Assembly: GCA_951804985.1 (NCBI GenBank)
Contig: OX638132.1
Coordinates: 106,170,737 to 106,234,736, forward strand
Direction of reading: 5' to 3'
Length of the DNA: 64,000 bases
Source: Dryomyza anilis
Lineage: Eukaryota > Arthropoda > Insecta > Diptera > Dryomyzidae
The first letter of the stretch is position 1. The number at the start of each line of letters is the position of its first letter. Positions 47,725 to 60,625 of this stretch are shown in pieces. Position numbers and translations under genes: made by a program. A model generated the notes under the pieces. That model saw only the letters and a list, made by a program, of their open reading frames with translations. It searched no databases and had not been told where the DNA came from.

Positions 47725-48100
47725 TGGGCGTTTTCGTTTATTAGTTCTGAACTGAGCTCGAACTGTCAAAAAGTGATCTGCATTTGTTTTTTAACTCTGA
47801 ACATTCAGAGTCAGTAAATTGCGTTTCTTTATTCGTTCAGATTATAGAAGTCGGTTGTTCAGAGCACACTCGGCGTGCTCGATTTTTATTTATCGAGATG
47901 GCTGAACAATACTGTTTTTGATGTTAATTTTACTTGACAAACACAAGTCTTAATACGAATTTGACAACTGCTGCTCAAATTGGTTGTAATTTAAATCAGT
48001 GTCTTCAGGTTGAGTTCAGATTGCGTTCGACTCTGACAATATTCGAAATATTCAGATATTGTTCCGACCACTGCTCTGAAATGATTTACGAAAACGCCCA
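47725..48100. mobile_element. 376-bp MITE with perfect 13-bp termini
   Basis: TGGGCGTTTTCGT (47725-47737) and ACGAAAACGCCCA (48088-48100) are exact inverted repeats. The interior has no coding content. The end sequence resembles that of the 110-bp element at 40261. Confidence 0.7.
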
Positions 48101-48352
48101 TTTATGTTCGAATCTCGATGTCGAAGAATGAGTTTTATGAATTGAGAATTTTTTTTTTATTTTGTTTGTTTATTTTATTTTTTTTATTTCATTATGACTA
48201 TGTATTAATTATATCTTTCTTATAGATCAACATTTTGGTAAATCCGAAAAAATCGAAAAATTCCTTTGGGATTTTCCCAGAACCCAAATACATTGTTGGG
48301 CTTTTTTTGTAGTTGGGTATTCAAAAAATCTTAAAGGAAACAATTTAAGAAG

Positions 48353-48512
48353 AAAAAGTCCAATGACGCAGATCCTGGTTATGATGATGTCATTTTCCCT
48401 AAATAATAGTTTTTGAATCAGACACTGATCAAAACTCCTGATCATTGCCTGACTTGAAATCAGGCTGTCTGATCAGACAATGATCGCATCCTGAACTAAA
48501 TTTCCACTCGGG
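48353..48512. mobile_element. MITE of the GAGTGGAAATT family, copy 2 (right part)
   Basis: Ends in AATTTCCACTCGGG (48499-48512). The internal block 'cctgatcattgcctga' to 'gacaatgatcgcatcct' recurs at 49036-49090. Confidence 0.55.
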
Positions 48513-48528
48513 TATATCATATCATTCA

Positions 48529-49103
48529 CCTGAGTGGAAATTGGTTAAGGTTGGCATAATTTCGCATCCGTCCCTGATCAGAATACGACAAGGCATCCAT
48601 ATCAAAGGCCACCTGAAATGATACTGATCAGGGTCGACTAAGGTAATCATAATTTCAAATCCACGTAAGGCAAAATACTGATCTAAAGTCTACTTAATAA
48701 AACCTGATGTAAAAAAAGCTAATTGGATATCGAATAATGTAATATGATCGAGATGTTATTAAAAAAATTTTATAGTAAAAATATTATTATTAATAAATAA
48801 ATGTTAAACTCTATTGCAAATTTCTCAAAATTTTAAAAGTTTTGAAATATCTCATTTAGACTGAAAACGTTGACTTTTTGTCATTGCAACGTTTTTTTTT
48901 TTAAAGGTCTCAAATTTGGTAAATTTGGTTTAAGAAGAATTTAAATATACATAGGATACGGGTAAGATCAGGCAATCTGATCAGGATAGCAACTTCGAAT
49001 AACGTCACGTTTTGAATCAGGCACTGTTGAAAACACCTGATCATTGCCTGATTTGAAATCTGGCTGCCAGATCAGACAATGATCGCATCCTAGACTAAAT
49101 TTT
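48529..49103. mobile_element. MITE of the GAGTGGAAATT family, copy 3
   Basis: Begins CCTGAGTGGAAATT 16 bases after copy 2 ends, and runs to 'gatcgcatcctagactaaat'. The right terminus has decayed. Confidence 0.5.
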
Positions 49104-50824
49104 AAAATATATTCTTTTCAATTTATTTATTCGCGAATTATTGATATTTTTTTCGGCCGGGAATATTTCCAATTGAATTTATGATTTCGAATATATGAAA
49201 ATAAAATGAAACATTTGTTGGAGTTTCTTAAAAAAAAACCTTCGCAACGAAAATCTTGGCTATAGGGCCTGCTTCTTAATATTTACTTTTGGTTTAATAC
49301 ATAACTATTTTTTATTATTTTACATATTTTAAAGTTGCACTTTACATTATCCAAAAGTATTAAATTATTAGTCTGAACTTTAAAATTAGTAATGCACTTT
49401 TTCCATGTGCAATAGTAAGCACAACTATTGGTGGGACAAATATTTTGAATACACAAATGACATTTAAAACCTTTCTAAAATAGGTGTTGGAAAATAGGTT
49501 AACATCTAATTATAAACCCAATAACTCATTCAAAGTCAACGCTATTTCTGATGACTGGGGAAGGTTTTCTATTTAGCCATTCGAATCACGTGCACTTGCG
49601 AAGACGCACCTTGTCCCATATTGACAAACGTTTTAAGTTTTAACTGTTGACCATGTTTAAATGTATTACTCACCGTCCGCATGATTTAAAATTGTGTAAT
49701 CAAGTTAAGTTCAGACGAAATTCACTTTTGTCGGCAAACAAAATAAAGTTTAGAATCGTATGTAATATGTAGCAAAATATATACTGGATGAACGATATTA
49801 ACGCAATTAAAATCGGCTTCATGATCTTTAAACATGACCATTTCCAAAATTTTATATTTTAAGTTATTTGGTTATTCTTCAAACTTCATTTCTTTTATAT
49901 ATAAGTTTTATAAATGGAAAAGATAATTTATTTATAAATCGAAATTTTTAACGATTTTTGAATATGATTAATTTTGATACGTGGTAATTTTTAAATATTT
50001 ATAATTTGTAAAATTCGCACTCAAGTTGAATCAAGCAGCGTCAATTTAAAAATAATTCATTTCTGCACATAATAAAAAAATGTTGCCATTTTTTTAAAGA
50101 TTAATGTAATTAAATTAATTGGCGCTAAGTTAATTAATAAACGTTGTTCATCCAGCGGAATATTGCATACGTTTGAGAACCTGTTCCACTTTGAATGAAC
50201 AGAGCAATGAGATACAAATTTAATACTGAGACAAAATACCAAGCAAAACTGTTCTTAAGTTATCCAATGATTTCATAGGTTGGTTTAAGTCTTCATACAC
50301 TGTATCTTTCCATTTGATCAACTTTGAGGCAAATCCAGAAATCACCTTTAAGGAGGTGCTGGTTTGAAAAATCTTTTAGTAAAATATTAATAAGAAACAT
50401 TTAAAAATACTTGCTTATTAGGACTAAGACTCATCTTTATGTTACTCTACAAAAAAATAAGATTCAAATGTAATTTGTCAATATCACCATAATATTTTTT
50501 TTTGTGCAACTAAATGACCGGTCGTCACCGTATTTAGTAGACCAACAAAAACTAGGTTTTAAATTGTTCTCATCTATGTATCTTTGAATTGATATCTTTT
50601 TTTTATGTCTTTTGTTGTTTCATTGGCGCGCTCCACTATTGCATGTTTTTGTGTTTTTGCACTCATATCGAATAACATGGGGGAGTAGGGGCAAATTACT
50701 AATACACGAATAACTAAATAGTGTTTATTAAAATGAATATACTATGATTAATAAAAATTAGCGATATTGTATTTAGAAAGGTAAGGGGAAATGTCAAAAA
50801 GGCGTTCTATTTATGCCTTAAATT
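49104..50824. other. Non-coding, no feature seen
   Basis: AT-rich; no exon-like frame or recognised repeat. Confidence 0.4.
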
Positions 50825-51158
50825 ACATACAGAAAAATTATTTTCTGAAGAAAATAAGTTAGTTGTATCAACCAACCACGTACATTTTATACAAATTTGT
50901 TGGCGGAACTGCCATATTCGGTTGGCACTTGAAATATTAGTCTACACACTTCAAATTATTCTAAACCGCTATAAATTATTTTAAAACTGTTTGAAATAGG
51001 TTAAACCGCTATAAATTATTTTAAAACTGTTTGAAATAGGTAGTCCTCAACAATATAACTCTTTTGGTTTTTACTTTAAAACCCGACTAAGCGGTTGACA
51101 GAACCGAATTGGTTGGACAAAGATTTGGTTGGCGCAACAAATCAATATTCTGTATGTT
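50825..51158. mobile_element. MITE of the ACACAGAA family, copy 3, with 40-bp internal duplication
   Basis: Perfect 10-bp inverted ends ACATACAGAA (50825-50834) and TTCTGTATGT (51149-51158). The interior matches 40899-41177. About 40 bp beginning AACCGCTATAAATTATTTTA is repeated in direct tandem near 50964-51041 with no visible difference, so the duplication is recent. Confidence 0.7.
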
Positions 51159-54134
51159 GGTCACGAATTTAGCACAATTCACAAAAAAGCTCTTCTTTTT
51201 CGTTTCCACAATTCCTTTATTCGATTTACATACGTAATTGTCTACACAGTCTACAACATAGACCAGTCTACACATAAATGTAAACAATTCCGAAATGCAC
51301 ATCAATTCACTCCATTCATCTGCATTGTTTTTGCATATAAAAGCTTACAATCAGTCTTGCCAGAACTTTTTTGAATAAAAAGCTTAACAAACACAAAAAA
51401 GGCTAAAATAAAGTTTAAAAAAAGCTGAAAAAAAAGCTAAATATTTTTTATTATTTTTCTATGTATCTTATTAAAAATAATATTAGAAAAAACCAATATA
51501 ATATTTCAGTATAACAAAAATATCACAATTTAAATATTTTGACAAAAATCCAATTTTCAATAAAAAGTCAATAAATAAATGTAAGTATTTCACTAATTTT
51601 CAAACTTTCATTAAAATTTTTTTTTTTCAATTTTATTCAAATTCAATTCAAATTTCATTTATTCTTAAAATATACAATACATTTCTAATTTCAAAATATG
51701 TTGAGAATTTAAGATGTCTTTAAATTTACAATATTTCAATAACATTTTCAAAGTTTCCATAAAATTTCACGTTCAAAAAATGTTCAAATTTTTTAATAGT
51801 CAATTTGCCATTTATATTTCATAATTACAACTAAAAGTCAGTCAGCAACTTTGCGTTAGGTCGGTCGTCAATTTACCGACTTTGGCTATGCGTTGCTCAG
51901 GCGTTACTATATTTGTTATCCCAACGCATCAGTACACTTTTTCAAGTCACAATTAAGCTTTGCGTTACGGTTGCGTTTCGAACCGTTTTTTCTTATACGC
52001 GGTATAAATAAACAATTTTCGTGCACTAGAAATCTATTTTTTTGGTCAAACTCAATTTTTGTTATTGTTTTCAAATACATTTTTTTGAGAAACTAAATTC
52101 TATGAAATAATGATTATTAGGCAAATGTCAAACGGACGACCTAGTAGAGAGTAGCTCTACTTTTGCGTTGTTGATGAGTTTACGATATTTGTGAGAATTT
52201 ACGATAAAACGCATGAGGTCCACTTTCGGTTTGAAGCATTGGTTTCTATTGAATCTACTTTTTCTGTCAACGCAAGCACGACCTAAGGCAACGTTGCGAT
52301 TTGGCATATAATCTTTCAAATTTTGAAAAAATTAAAAATCACATAAATTCATATACAACCTGTGCGAATAATGACTAATTGTTTATCTGGTTCAGCTCTG
52401 CTTTTATACTTTTCAAAACTGTGAATTGCGTCTAAATACTATTTGTTTTTTCTATATTTTTGGAAATTTGAAAAAAAAAAAATCAAAAATGAATCTTAAT
52501 AAGATATGTATTTCTGAATATGTATTTCTGGAAAAGTTAATGAAATCCAACACTGGTTACGATGTAGTGAAATAATTACATAAATTCACGTCTCACAATG
52601 AAGTAAATAATTGTTTCTTACAATTTGATTAATTACGAGCCAGAGTACATTATCATTGTAAGTGGGTAACTCATCAAATGTACTTACCAGCTTCTTCCAC
52701 TGGAGTCTTCAGAAATGTATATACCATACCAATATTATTGCTTACAGGAAAATAAGGTTGTCGGATCAAGTTTTATCTCGATGCACACCTCCTGACGTTA
52801 GACGGTTTGCGCCGACGCGTCCTAAGGAAATAATTTGTATTTCACAAAACTAAACCGCACTAATATTGTGTCAAATTAGACTACAACTTTATACATATTT
52901 CTTTTCAACCAAAAAATCCAAATTAGAAAAATTGCAAAAATGTTGAAATTCACACAAACACATATTTGACACTTTTAAAGAACAACAGTTTTTTTGTTTA
53001 CAGCATCGATTCTCGATTCAAGTCTCGTTTTTTGTTGCAATAAGTATTGCCAGAATTAAAAAATCTTTAAAAAAAAAAAAAAATTTTATTTCAAATTTGT
53101 TTGCTGGTACACGGCATATTTCAATTTTAATAGCAGAGCCATCAAAATTAACGAAAGAGCTTCGCGGGCGGAATGCGTGCAGATATGATATACAATTTTT
53201 TTGGTGATGTGAGTGCAGCTTGAACACAAAATGTCACTCAGATATATATACATTCATATATTTCTTAACATATTGGTTGGCATAACTAATGTTTTCCTAC
53301 TTCCAATTGAATTCCAAAAAAGTATTTTTTCTGCGTTGTATTTATTTTTGGATTGTATTTATTTTTAAAACAATGAGCCTTGAATTTTTAATGAAAAATT
53401 TGAGTTTTTACTAAATATGAAAATTTAAAAATTTTACAAATTTTAATTTATCCCTTCATTTTTTTCATAATTTTTTTTTTTTTTTTTTTTTTACTAAATA
53501 TTTAAAATTATATTTCGACGCCTCTTAAAAAACAAGTACGGTTAAAATCGTGTATGAACATTTCTATACAACTTTTGATACTTGCTTCGATTTAAATTCG
53601 AAAATTGTTATTTTTGTTTTGCAAATTTGCAAAAAAAATTTCATTTTGAATACAAATTTTAAATTTTACTAACTAATTTATTAATTAATATAAATAACTG
53701 TGCTGAGGTGATGAACCTTTATATATTTACACAATCAGAATGGAGCATCAAAAACATTTATATATAATGCAACAACAATAAGTGTAGTGACATCAACAAA
53801 TGCTACAGACAACATCATGAACAATGGTTGTAATTGCAGCTGCATTTTAAAATTGTTGATTTGATAAAGAATACGTATTTTTTACCGCAAAAAAATTAAA
53901 TTTTATATATCTTGATTATTTTTTTAAATAGCACAACAAATATGTACGCTGCAGATATTTAAATAAATAATAGAGATCTATCGAGCTTCATTAAAATTAT
54001 ATAATTTTCAAAACAAAAAAAGCACATGAAATCAATGTCCTTAAACTAAAATACAGGACCATCGAAACGTAATAAAAACCGCCGTCATCATTTTTCGCAA
54101 ACAAAAAACCCCGGCAACTGGCAACCCTGGCACA
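51159..54134. other. Non-coding 5' side of APN-4
   Basis: AT-rich. It includes a run of about 22 T at 53470-53492. No APN-like or other supported exon was found here. That matters for the idea that the exons at 42531-45335 splice across it. Confidence 0.45.
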
Positions 54135-57100
54135 ATGAATCACGCAAAATTGGTGCCAGTGCGCCCAAGTCGTCCGCGTTCGAGCCTCGAATCTCGCGTC
54201 GACAATTTGCCGATTCGCAAACATCCATCGAACGCTTTGTTGACTTTAGTTGGTTTTTGTGTGTTTCTCTTTGTTCTTTGTGCATTTCTTTTGGGCTCTT
54301 TAATTTATGTGGGGCGGCAAATTTCAACTACTACCAATTTGACAACAATTGAAGCACGTTACGCAGAAGAACCAGAGCCGCCCACTGCTGAAGACGATAT
54401 TTACAAGCACTTGTTACTCTCTACCAAACCGATTGCTCGTTTCCGACCCACTGCTGCACCAGCACCACCAACGCTCCACCCTCACATCATGGCCAATTCC
54501 AAGGTGCTTAGTCAACTGAAGTTCCGACTGCCGCGAGAGCTTCGTCCAAAGCAGTACCGCCTACAACTACAGCCCGATCTAAAGACAAAAACCTTTGGTG
54601 GTTCCGTAACAATACGATTGGAGGTCCTCAAGCCGATATCCTTCATTCCAGTGCATTCCAAGTTGTTAAATGTGTCTACACAGGAGGTGTGGCGTCTGGC
54701 GCCCGATGGTTCAAACTTAACAAAGTTGACGCCCTCGCTGAGCTTTGACCATCCGGCGCTGGAGTATTGGGTGACGGAATTTGCGACGCCTCTGGACGCG
54801 GGCGACTATGCTCTGAGTCTGCAGTTCAACGGCTCACTGACGGACCGTATCGTTGGTTTCTATCAAAGCAGCTACTATGACAAGCAGAAAAACGAGCAGA
54901 GGTTGGCTGCATGTTTTGCGATTTATATCCTTTTATTTTTATTATTTTAAAGTTGCGCACTTCATGACCAGTTTCTAAATTTATAATTTCTTTATTTTGT
55001 AGATGGATCGCGACATCTAAGTTCGAGCCGACGTACGCTCGGCAAGCATTTCCCTGCTTCGACGAGCCCAGCATGAAGGCCTCGTTTCAAATCAGCGTGG
55101 TGCGTCCTACTGGTGACGGCTATCATGCTCTTTCCAACATGGACATCGAGGTAAGTGCGAGCGACGTGACATTCACTTAAAATAAAAAATTTCCTACATT
55201 TGACAGTGATTTATTTACGTAATATTGGTATAGTTGAAATTTAAATATGACTGATCCATGGTTGAAGTATATACAGGCTAAGTCATCTAGACAGTTAGTT
55301 GGCATACACCATGATACAAATATTTGTATCATGGCATACACTATGTTGAGAATGTCAATAAGAAAATTTTAATAATACAAAAATTAATTGTCAAATTTAT
55401 CTTTATTTCAAGGTTATGTTTTTTGCTCTTTAAATGGTAGAAATAATTAAAGTAGTGCGAGTACGCCACAATTGGATAGAGATTATTTGGCAAATAATGA
55501 TAAAATCCATTTGTAATCAGCAATTAGTTGATAATCGGAGTGCATAGTAGTTATAATTGATAAAGAACTGAGATTTGATAAATGATTCGAGTTGCAAAAT
55601 AGGCCTTGCCCTAAGGAAATTAAATATATATGTTCACAAATTCACTTTAAATAGATATTGCATTTTTTTATTAAATTACACTACTTAGCAAAACTAGAAA
55701 AAATGTATCCCATCCCATACATCAATTCTGTATAATTCGTGGTCGCAGATCTTGACTGCATACTCGGTTTTGTTTCTATTACGTTTGAGAAAATATCTGA
55801 GTACTGAATAACTGCATAACTCATAAGTTCTGATTAACGGAGTGCAGTTAAAGTCAACACCAAAGAACTATATATAATTTATGTATGGGATGCCCATGGG
55901 AACATCGTGTTGGGTAGTGTTTTGAAATTTTTGATGGTTTCTTTACTTTTTCTATATTCGTTAATGTCTATTACAGAGCGAGGAGGTCAAGGGTGACCTG
56001 ACCGTGGTCAACTTCAGGGAGAGCGTTCCTATGAGCACCTACCTGGCCTGCTTCATAGTCTCGGACTTTGCGCATCAAGCGAAGACGGTGCGTGGAACCA
56101 TAGAGAATGCGCAAGATTTTGAAATGCGCGTCTTTGCCACGCCTGCACAGATCAACAAGGTGAAGTATGCTCTGGAGACTGGCGTTGGCATCACGGAGTA
56201 CTATATTGACTACTTTAACATCTCGTATCCACTACCGAAATTAGGTCTGTTTTGTAGCAATGTCTTAAATCCACCATTTATTTACACCATTGATTTCTAC
56301 AGACATGGCTGCGATTCCCGACTTTGTATCTGGTGCCATGGAGCATTGGGGCTTGGTCACCTACCGTGAAACTGCCCTGCTCTACGATGCAGCCATCAGT
56401 TCTAGCGCCAACAAGCAGCGCGTTGCCACAGTAGTGGCGCATGAATTGGCACATATGTGGTTTGGTAATTTGGTCACCATGCGCTGGTGGAACGATCTGT
56501 GGCTGAACGAAGGATTTGCCAGTTACATCGAGTACAAGGGTGTTGACAAAGTGCATCCCGACTGGCAGATGCTCGATCAGTTTATCATCGAGGATCTGCA
56601 CGGCGTCATGAAGCTCGATGCAACGCTGGCATCTCATCCGATTGTTCAGACCGTCGAGAAGCCCAGTGAGATCACAGAACTTTTTGACAGTATCACCTAC
56701 TCGAAGGGCGCCTCTATTATTCGCATGCTGGAGGACTTGGTGGGTGCAGAAAAGTTTCGCAATGCTACTACAAACTATCTGAACAAGTTCTACTATCAGA
56801 ACGCGGAGACGGACGATTTTCTGTCGATGCTGGAGGAGCAGGAGTTTGATTTCGATGTGAAGTAAGTTTTTCTAAGTTCCGAGTCAGCTGCTCCTATTTA
56901 TTACGCGATTCTATTTTTAGACTGATTATGCAAACGTGGACAGAGCAGATGGGTCTGCCCGTTTGTGAGGTTACAAGATCAGGGAACACCTTCAAGTTGA
57001 CGCAGAAGCGTTTCTTTTCCAACCCCGGCGACTACAATAACACTTTTAATGATTCACAATTCAAGTAAGTGTTGTGTTTTGTGGGTTTTTAACTTTCAAC

Positions 57101-58802
57101 AACATTTTCTGTATTTCTCAGCTACCGCTGGTCCATTCCACTCACCTACTTTACAAGCGCCGACGCCACAGTGCAGCGCTCGATTTTCAACTACAACGAT
57201 CAAGAAGGTACGTTAAACCGTAAAAAATTATAACTCGGCTATATATCAAAAACGAAATTAAATTTGACAAAACTGATGCCGTTTTCGGAATAAGCAACAA
57301 AAACAATCTATGAAACGTTTCAAGTTCTACTGGACAAAAATGTCTGTGTTGAAACCATTAAATTTAAATTTTTTTATAGATTATTTCAAAACGAGTATCG
57401 GAATAATTTGTTTATCTCAAATTCAGTGAGAAGGAGGACGTGTTCGAAATTCGAAATTGCCAACTGCTGACCTTACAGTTTTTTAAATTAAATTCGCCAC
57501 GTAGAATATGGGCGGCTTAGACACAACTTTTATTTTAAAGCTACCTTCGCACGTGGAAAGCTTTGCAGCCCAGCTTGCAATTTTCATAATTCTTACAATT
57601 ATAATTTATACAATTATCTTCCCTTTCTGGTTCATGTTACAGCCAGCGTAACTGTGCCCAGCGCTGTGGACTGGATCAAGTTCAACAAAAACCAAGCCGG
57701 CTACTATCGCGTTAACTATCCTGCCGACATGTGGCAGTCGCTGACCACATCACTGATTAAGACCCGTGGCGTATTTAGCGTTTCAGATCGCGCGCACCTG
57801 TTGAGCGATGCCTTCGCCTTAGCGGATGCGGCGCAATTGGAGTACAGCATCGCATTGGACCTGACCAAGTACCTGGAGAGCGAGTTGGACTATGTGCCGT
57901 GGAGCGTGGGCACATCTAGCTTAAAGGCCATCAAGAATCTGCTCTACTACACTACGCTGTATCGCGATTACGCGCAATACTCGCGCCAGCTCTTGAACAA
58001 AGCCTACGAGGCAGTTACCTGGAACGTTGGCACCGATCACCAACAGAAGTAATTATTAGGCGACCGAATACATATATAGTTTTTATTTATTATTTTGCTT
58101 CTGTAAAATTGCAGCCTGCTGCGTGTCAACATTTTAAATACCGCCTGTGGCTTTGGGCACGAAGCCGCTTTGCAAGAAGCAGCGACGCGTTTTAGCGCTT
58201 GGCTAGCAAACCCAGAGACGCGCCCCAATCCCGACATTCGCTCTACCGTCTACTATTACGGCATGCAAGAGGCTGGCAACGAGCAGAACTGGCACCAGGT
58301 GTTGGATCTGTTTGTGGCGGAGAGCGACGCGCAGGAGAAGATCAAGCTGATGGAGGCGCTGGCTGCCGTCAAGGAGCCATGGATCCTGCAGCGCTATATC
58401 AATCTGGCCTGGAATGAGAGCTACGTGCGTGGCCAAGACTACTTCACCTGTCTGCAGTACATTTCACAGAATCGCGTCGGCCAGAGCTTGATCTGGGATC
58501 ATGTGCGCGAGAATTGGCCGCGTCTGGTCGAACGCTTCGGCATCAACGAACGCTACTTGGGACGCTTGATTCCCTCAATCACTGCGCGTTTTGCTTCCCA
58601 GACCAAACTCGAGGAGATGGAGACATTCTTCGCCAAGTACCCAGATGCGGGCGCCGGCACCGCTGCACGCAAGCAGGCGCTGGAGACCGTCAAGTACAAT
58701 ATCGAGTGGCTGGCGCAGAACAAAGACAAAGTGGGCAGCTGGTTGGCGACGCAGGCAGAGACAGAGCAGTCGACTGAAGCGCCCACTCTGCAAGGCGTTT
58801 AA
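54135..58802 (+). CDS. APN-4: membrane M1 aminopeptidase N-like, eight exons (1021 aa)
   Basis: Exons: 54135-54901, 55003-55150, 55977-56244, 56303-56861, 56921-57064, 57122-57207, 57643-58048, 58115-58802; the frame closes exactly. The ATG is in good context (CACAATGA). It differs from its relatives at the N-terminus: about 35 cytoplasmic residues rich in Arg/Pro/Ser, a transmembrane segment (about 36-59), a Pro/Thr stalk and the whole first part of the beta-domain are in one 767-bp exon. In APN-1, APN-2 and APN-3 this is two exons. Zinc site: HELAH (441-445) and E464. The GxMEN position reads GAMEH (405-409), and the Tyr block is '[12 protein letters not shown]'. The C-terminal helical domain ends with an extra tail ('[18 protein letters not shown]'). 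Its coding sequence is visibly GC-richer than that of APN-1 and APN-2. Exons from 55003 on could also serve the N-terminal exons at 42531-45335. Confidence 0.94.
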
Positions 58803-60277
58803 ATTAGCGCAGACTCCTTAAATATTCTAAACTTTGTAAAATACTTTAATTTCCCCTTGTATATTATAACCAGTAGATAACTAACCAATCACACATTATT
58901 TAATTAAAAGAAATCATTGAACTGTAAAAATTGCGAAACAAATTAATTAAAGCGACTGAAATTTTGAATAATTTTAAATTGATTCGTTTTGTTTCAAAGA
59001 AAAAGCTGCACTTCGAAGCATTTCCTGGGAGCCAGCAGAAAATGTTGTCATCTCCAAGGGAAGAAGCACTGCTGAAGAAGCACAAAAAGCTTAAAACTTT
59101 TAATGAATATCGATTTATTACGCATTTGCGTCTCGTTATAAATGTCACAAGTCGTAGCAACGCGGAGTTTATTGTTTCTAGTAGAAATTAGTATGCAGCC
59201 TCTCATGCCACTGCAATTTCTTATGCAGCATCCTTACACAAGCTATAAAATGGATCAAAACTAAAAACATTCATATTGTTTATATTGTTTTAGAATGCAA
59301 ATTTGAAAGAGATATTGCTGTCATATTAAAACAAATATCACTCAAATAACCTCTTCAATTGTAATCGTTTTCGAGTAAAATTCAAATTAATACCAAACTT
59401 TTCAGCATAACTTAAACTTTTACAGTCTTTAATCGTCGTTGTAGTAGTCAACTCGATTAGTGGAGGTTTTTGTATATTTCTCATAATTAAAATTGAAATA
59501 TTGGCAAAATATATGATATTTTTGAGTGTTACTCTTATATAAACACTTAAAAGAGTCCAAAAAGGCTCACGAAACCTGGGTAAAGGGCACGCTTTAAAGA
59601 GCCCAGACAACGGTAAAATACAATTCCTGAATTTATTTTATACAGCCAGAGCCCCTTACCGACTCGATACTTTCCTTCATTATTTTTTTTTGTATGACAC
59701 GGTTTTTAATGCAAGGAGTTCCACTCTCGTTTCTCGGAGAAGTGAGTGTAGAAGGGGTTCATAAACAGCTTTGTTTAGCGGTCTTCTAACTTTGAATTTT
59801 AAGAACTAATTTTAGACTATATTCACAGATTCAAATAAACATCAATTTGAAAGGATATATCGACGCCTCTTACGAAAACCCATACGTTTCAATTTGCTTA
59901 CGATAAACGGCACTTTAAAAATTTATTAAAACAAGCATACATTTATTTTATCCACGAAAAGAAGCATTAAATTGTATTAGCCACGAAAAGAACTTCATTC
60001 ACATTTTCTCCACAAACAGAAGCATAATTAATTTCACCACGAATAAAAGCATATATGTATTTTCGATACAGATATCCCAATAGACAACTTTGTGGGTAAG
60101 AAGTCACAAAATGTTGATGATAAAGGTGATATTGCATTATAACTAAATTTGTTGATTTTTCATTGATGACATGCTTTCCATGCGTGTGACTGGACATTAT
60201 TTGCTGAAATTGTTCCAATGAAACTATTTCATTAGGTATATATAAACATGCAGGTGCGATTTGGCTAGAACACATTT
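58803..60277. other. 3' flank of APN-4, no gene seen
   Basis: AT-rich. The frames at 58900-59191 overlap on opposite strands and carry no family features. ATTAAA near 58898 may serve as polyadenylation signal. Confidence 0.4.
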
Positions 60278-60625
60278 GCGTCATTGGACTTTTTTGAAAA
60301 ATGTGTTCTATTTGTATTTGGCCAGATCCAATGCCACTTGCGTCATTTGACATTTTTTTTGGAAAAATTTGTTCCAATGGCCAAAGGTTCTGGCCAAATC
60401 CGAAAGGAAGAAATTTTCCAAAAAAATTACAATGTGGGTTCTGACCAAATCCCAAAGGAATACATTTTTCCAAAAAAATGTCCAATGACGCAAGTGGATT
60501 CTGGCCAAATCCCAAAAGAACAAATTTTTCCAAAAAATTGTCCAATGACGAAAGTGAGTTCTGGCCAAATCCTAAAGGAAGAATTTTTTCAAAAAATTAT
60601 CCAATGACGCAAGTCGATTATTGGC
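60278..60625 (+). repeat. 60-bp tandem repeat with an inverted arm
   Basis: Units starting TCCAATGACG recur at 60480/60481, 60541 and 60600, a period of 60 bp, each with TTCTGGCCAAATCC(C/T)AAA. Two more diverged units lie to the left. At 60278-60360 the same words appear in reverse complement (TTGCGTCATTGGAC, TTTGGCCAGATCC), so the array folds on itself. The 60-bp period keeps frames open on both strands; these are not genes. Confidence 0.85.

Noticed and set aside
60284..60607. 107-codon ORF of KEEIFQK-like repeats (and opposite-strand 192-codon ORF)
   Set aside because: Both are translations of the 60-bp tandem repeat and have no start context, signal or family match.
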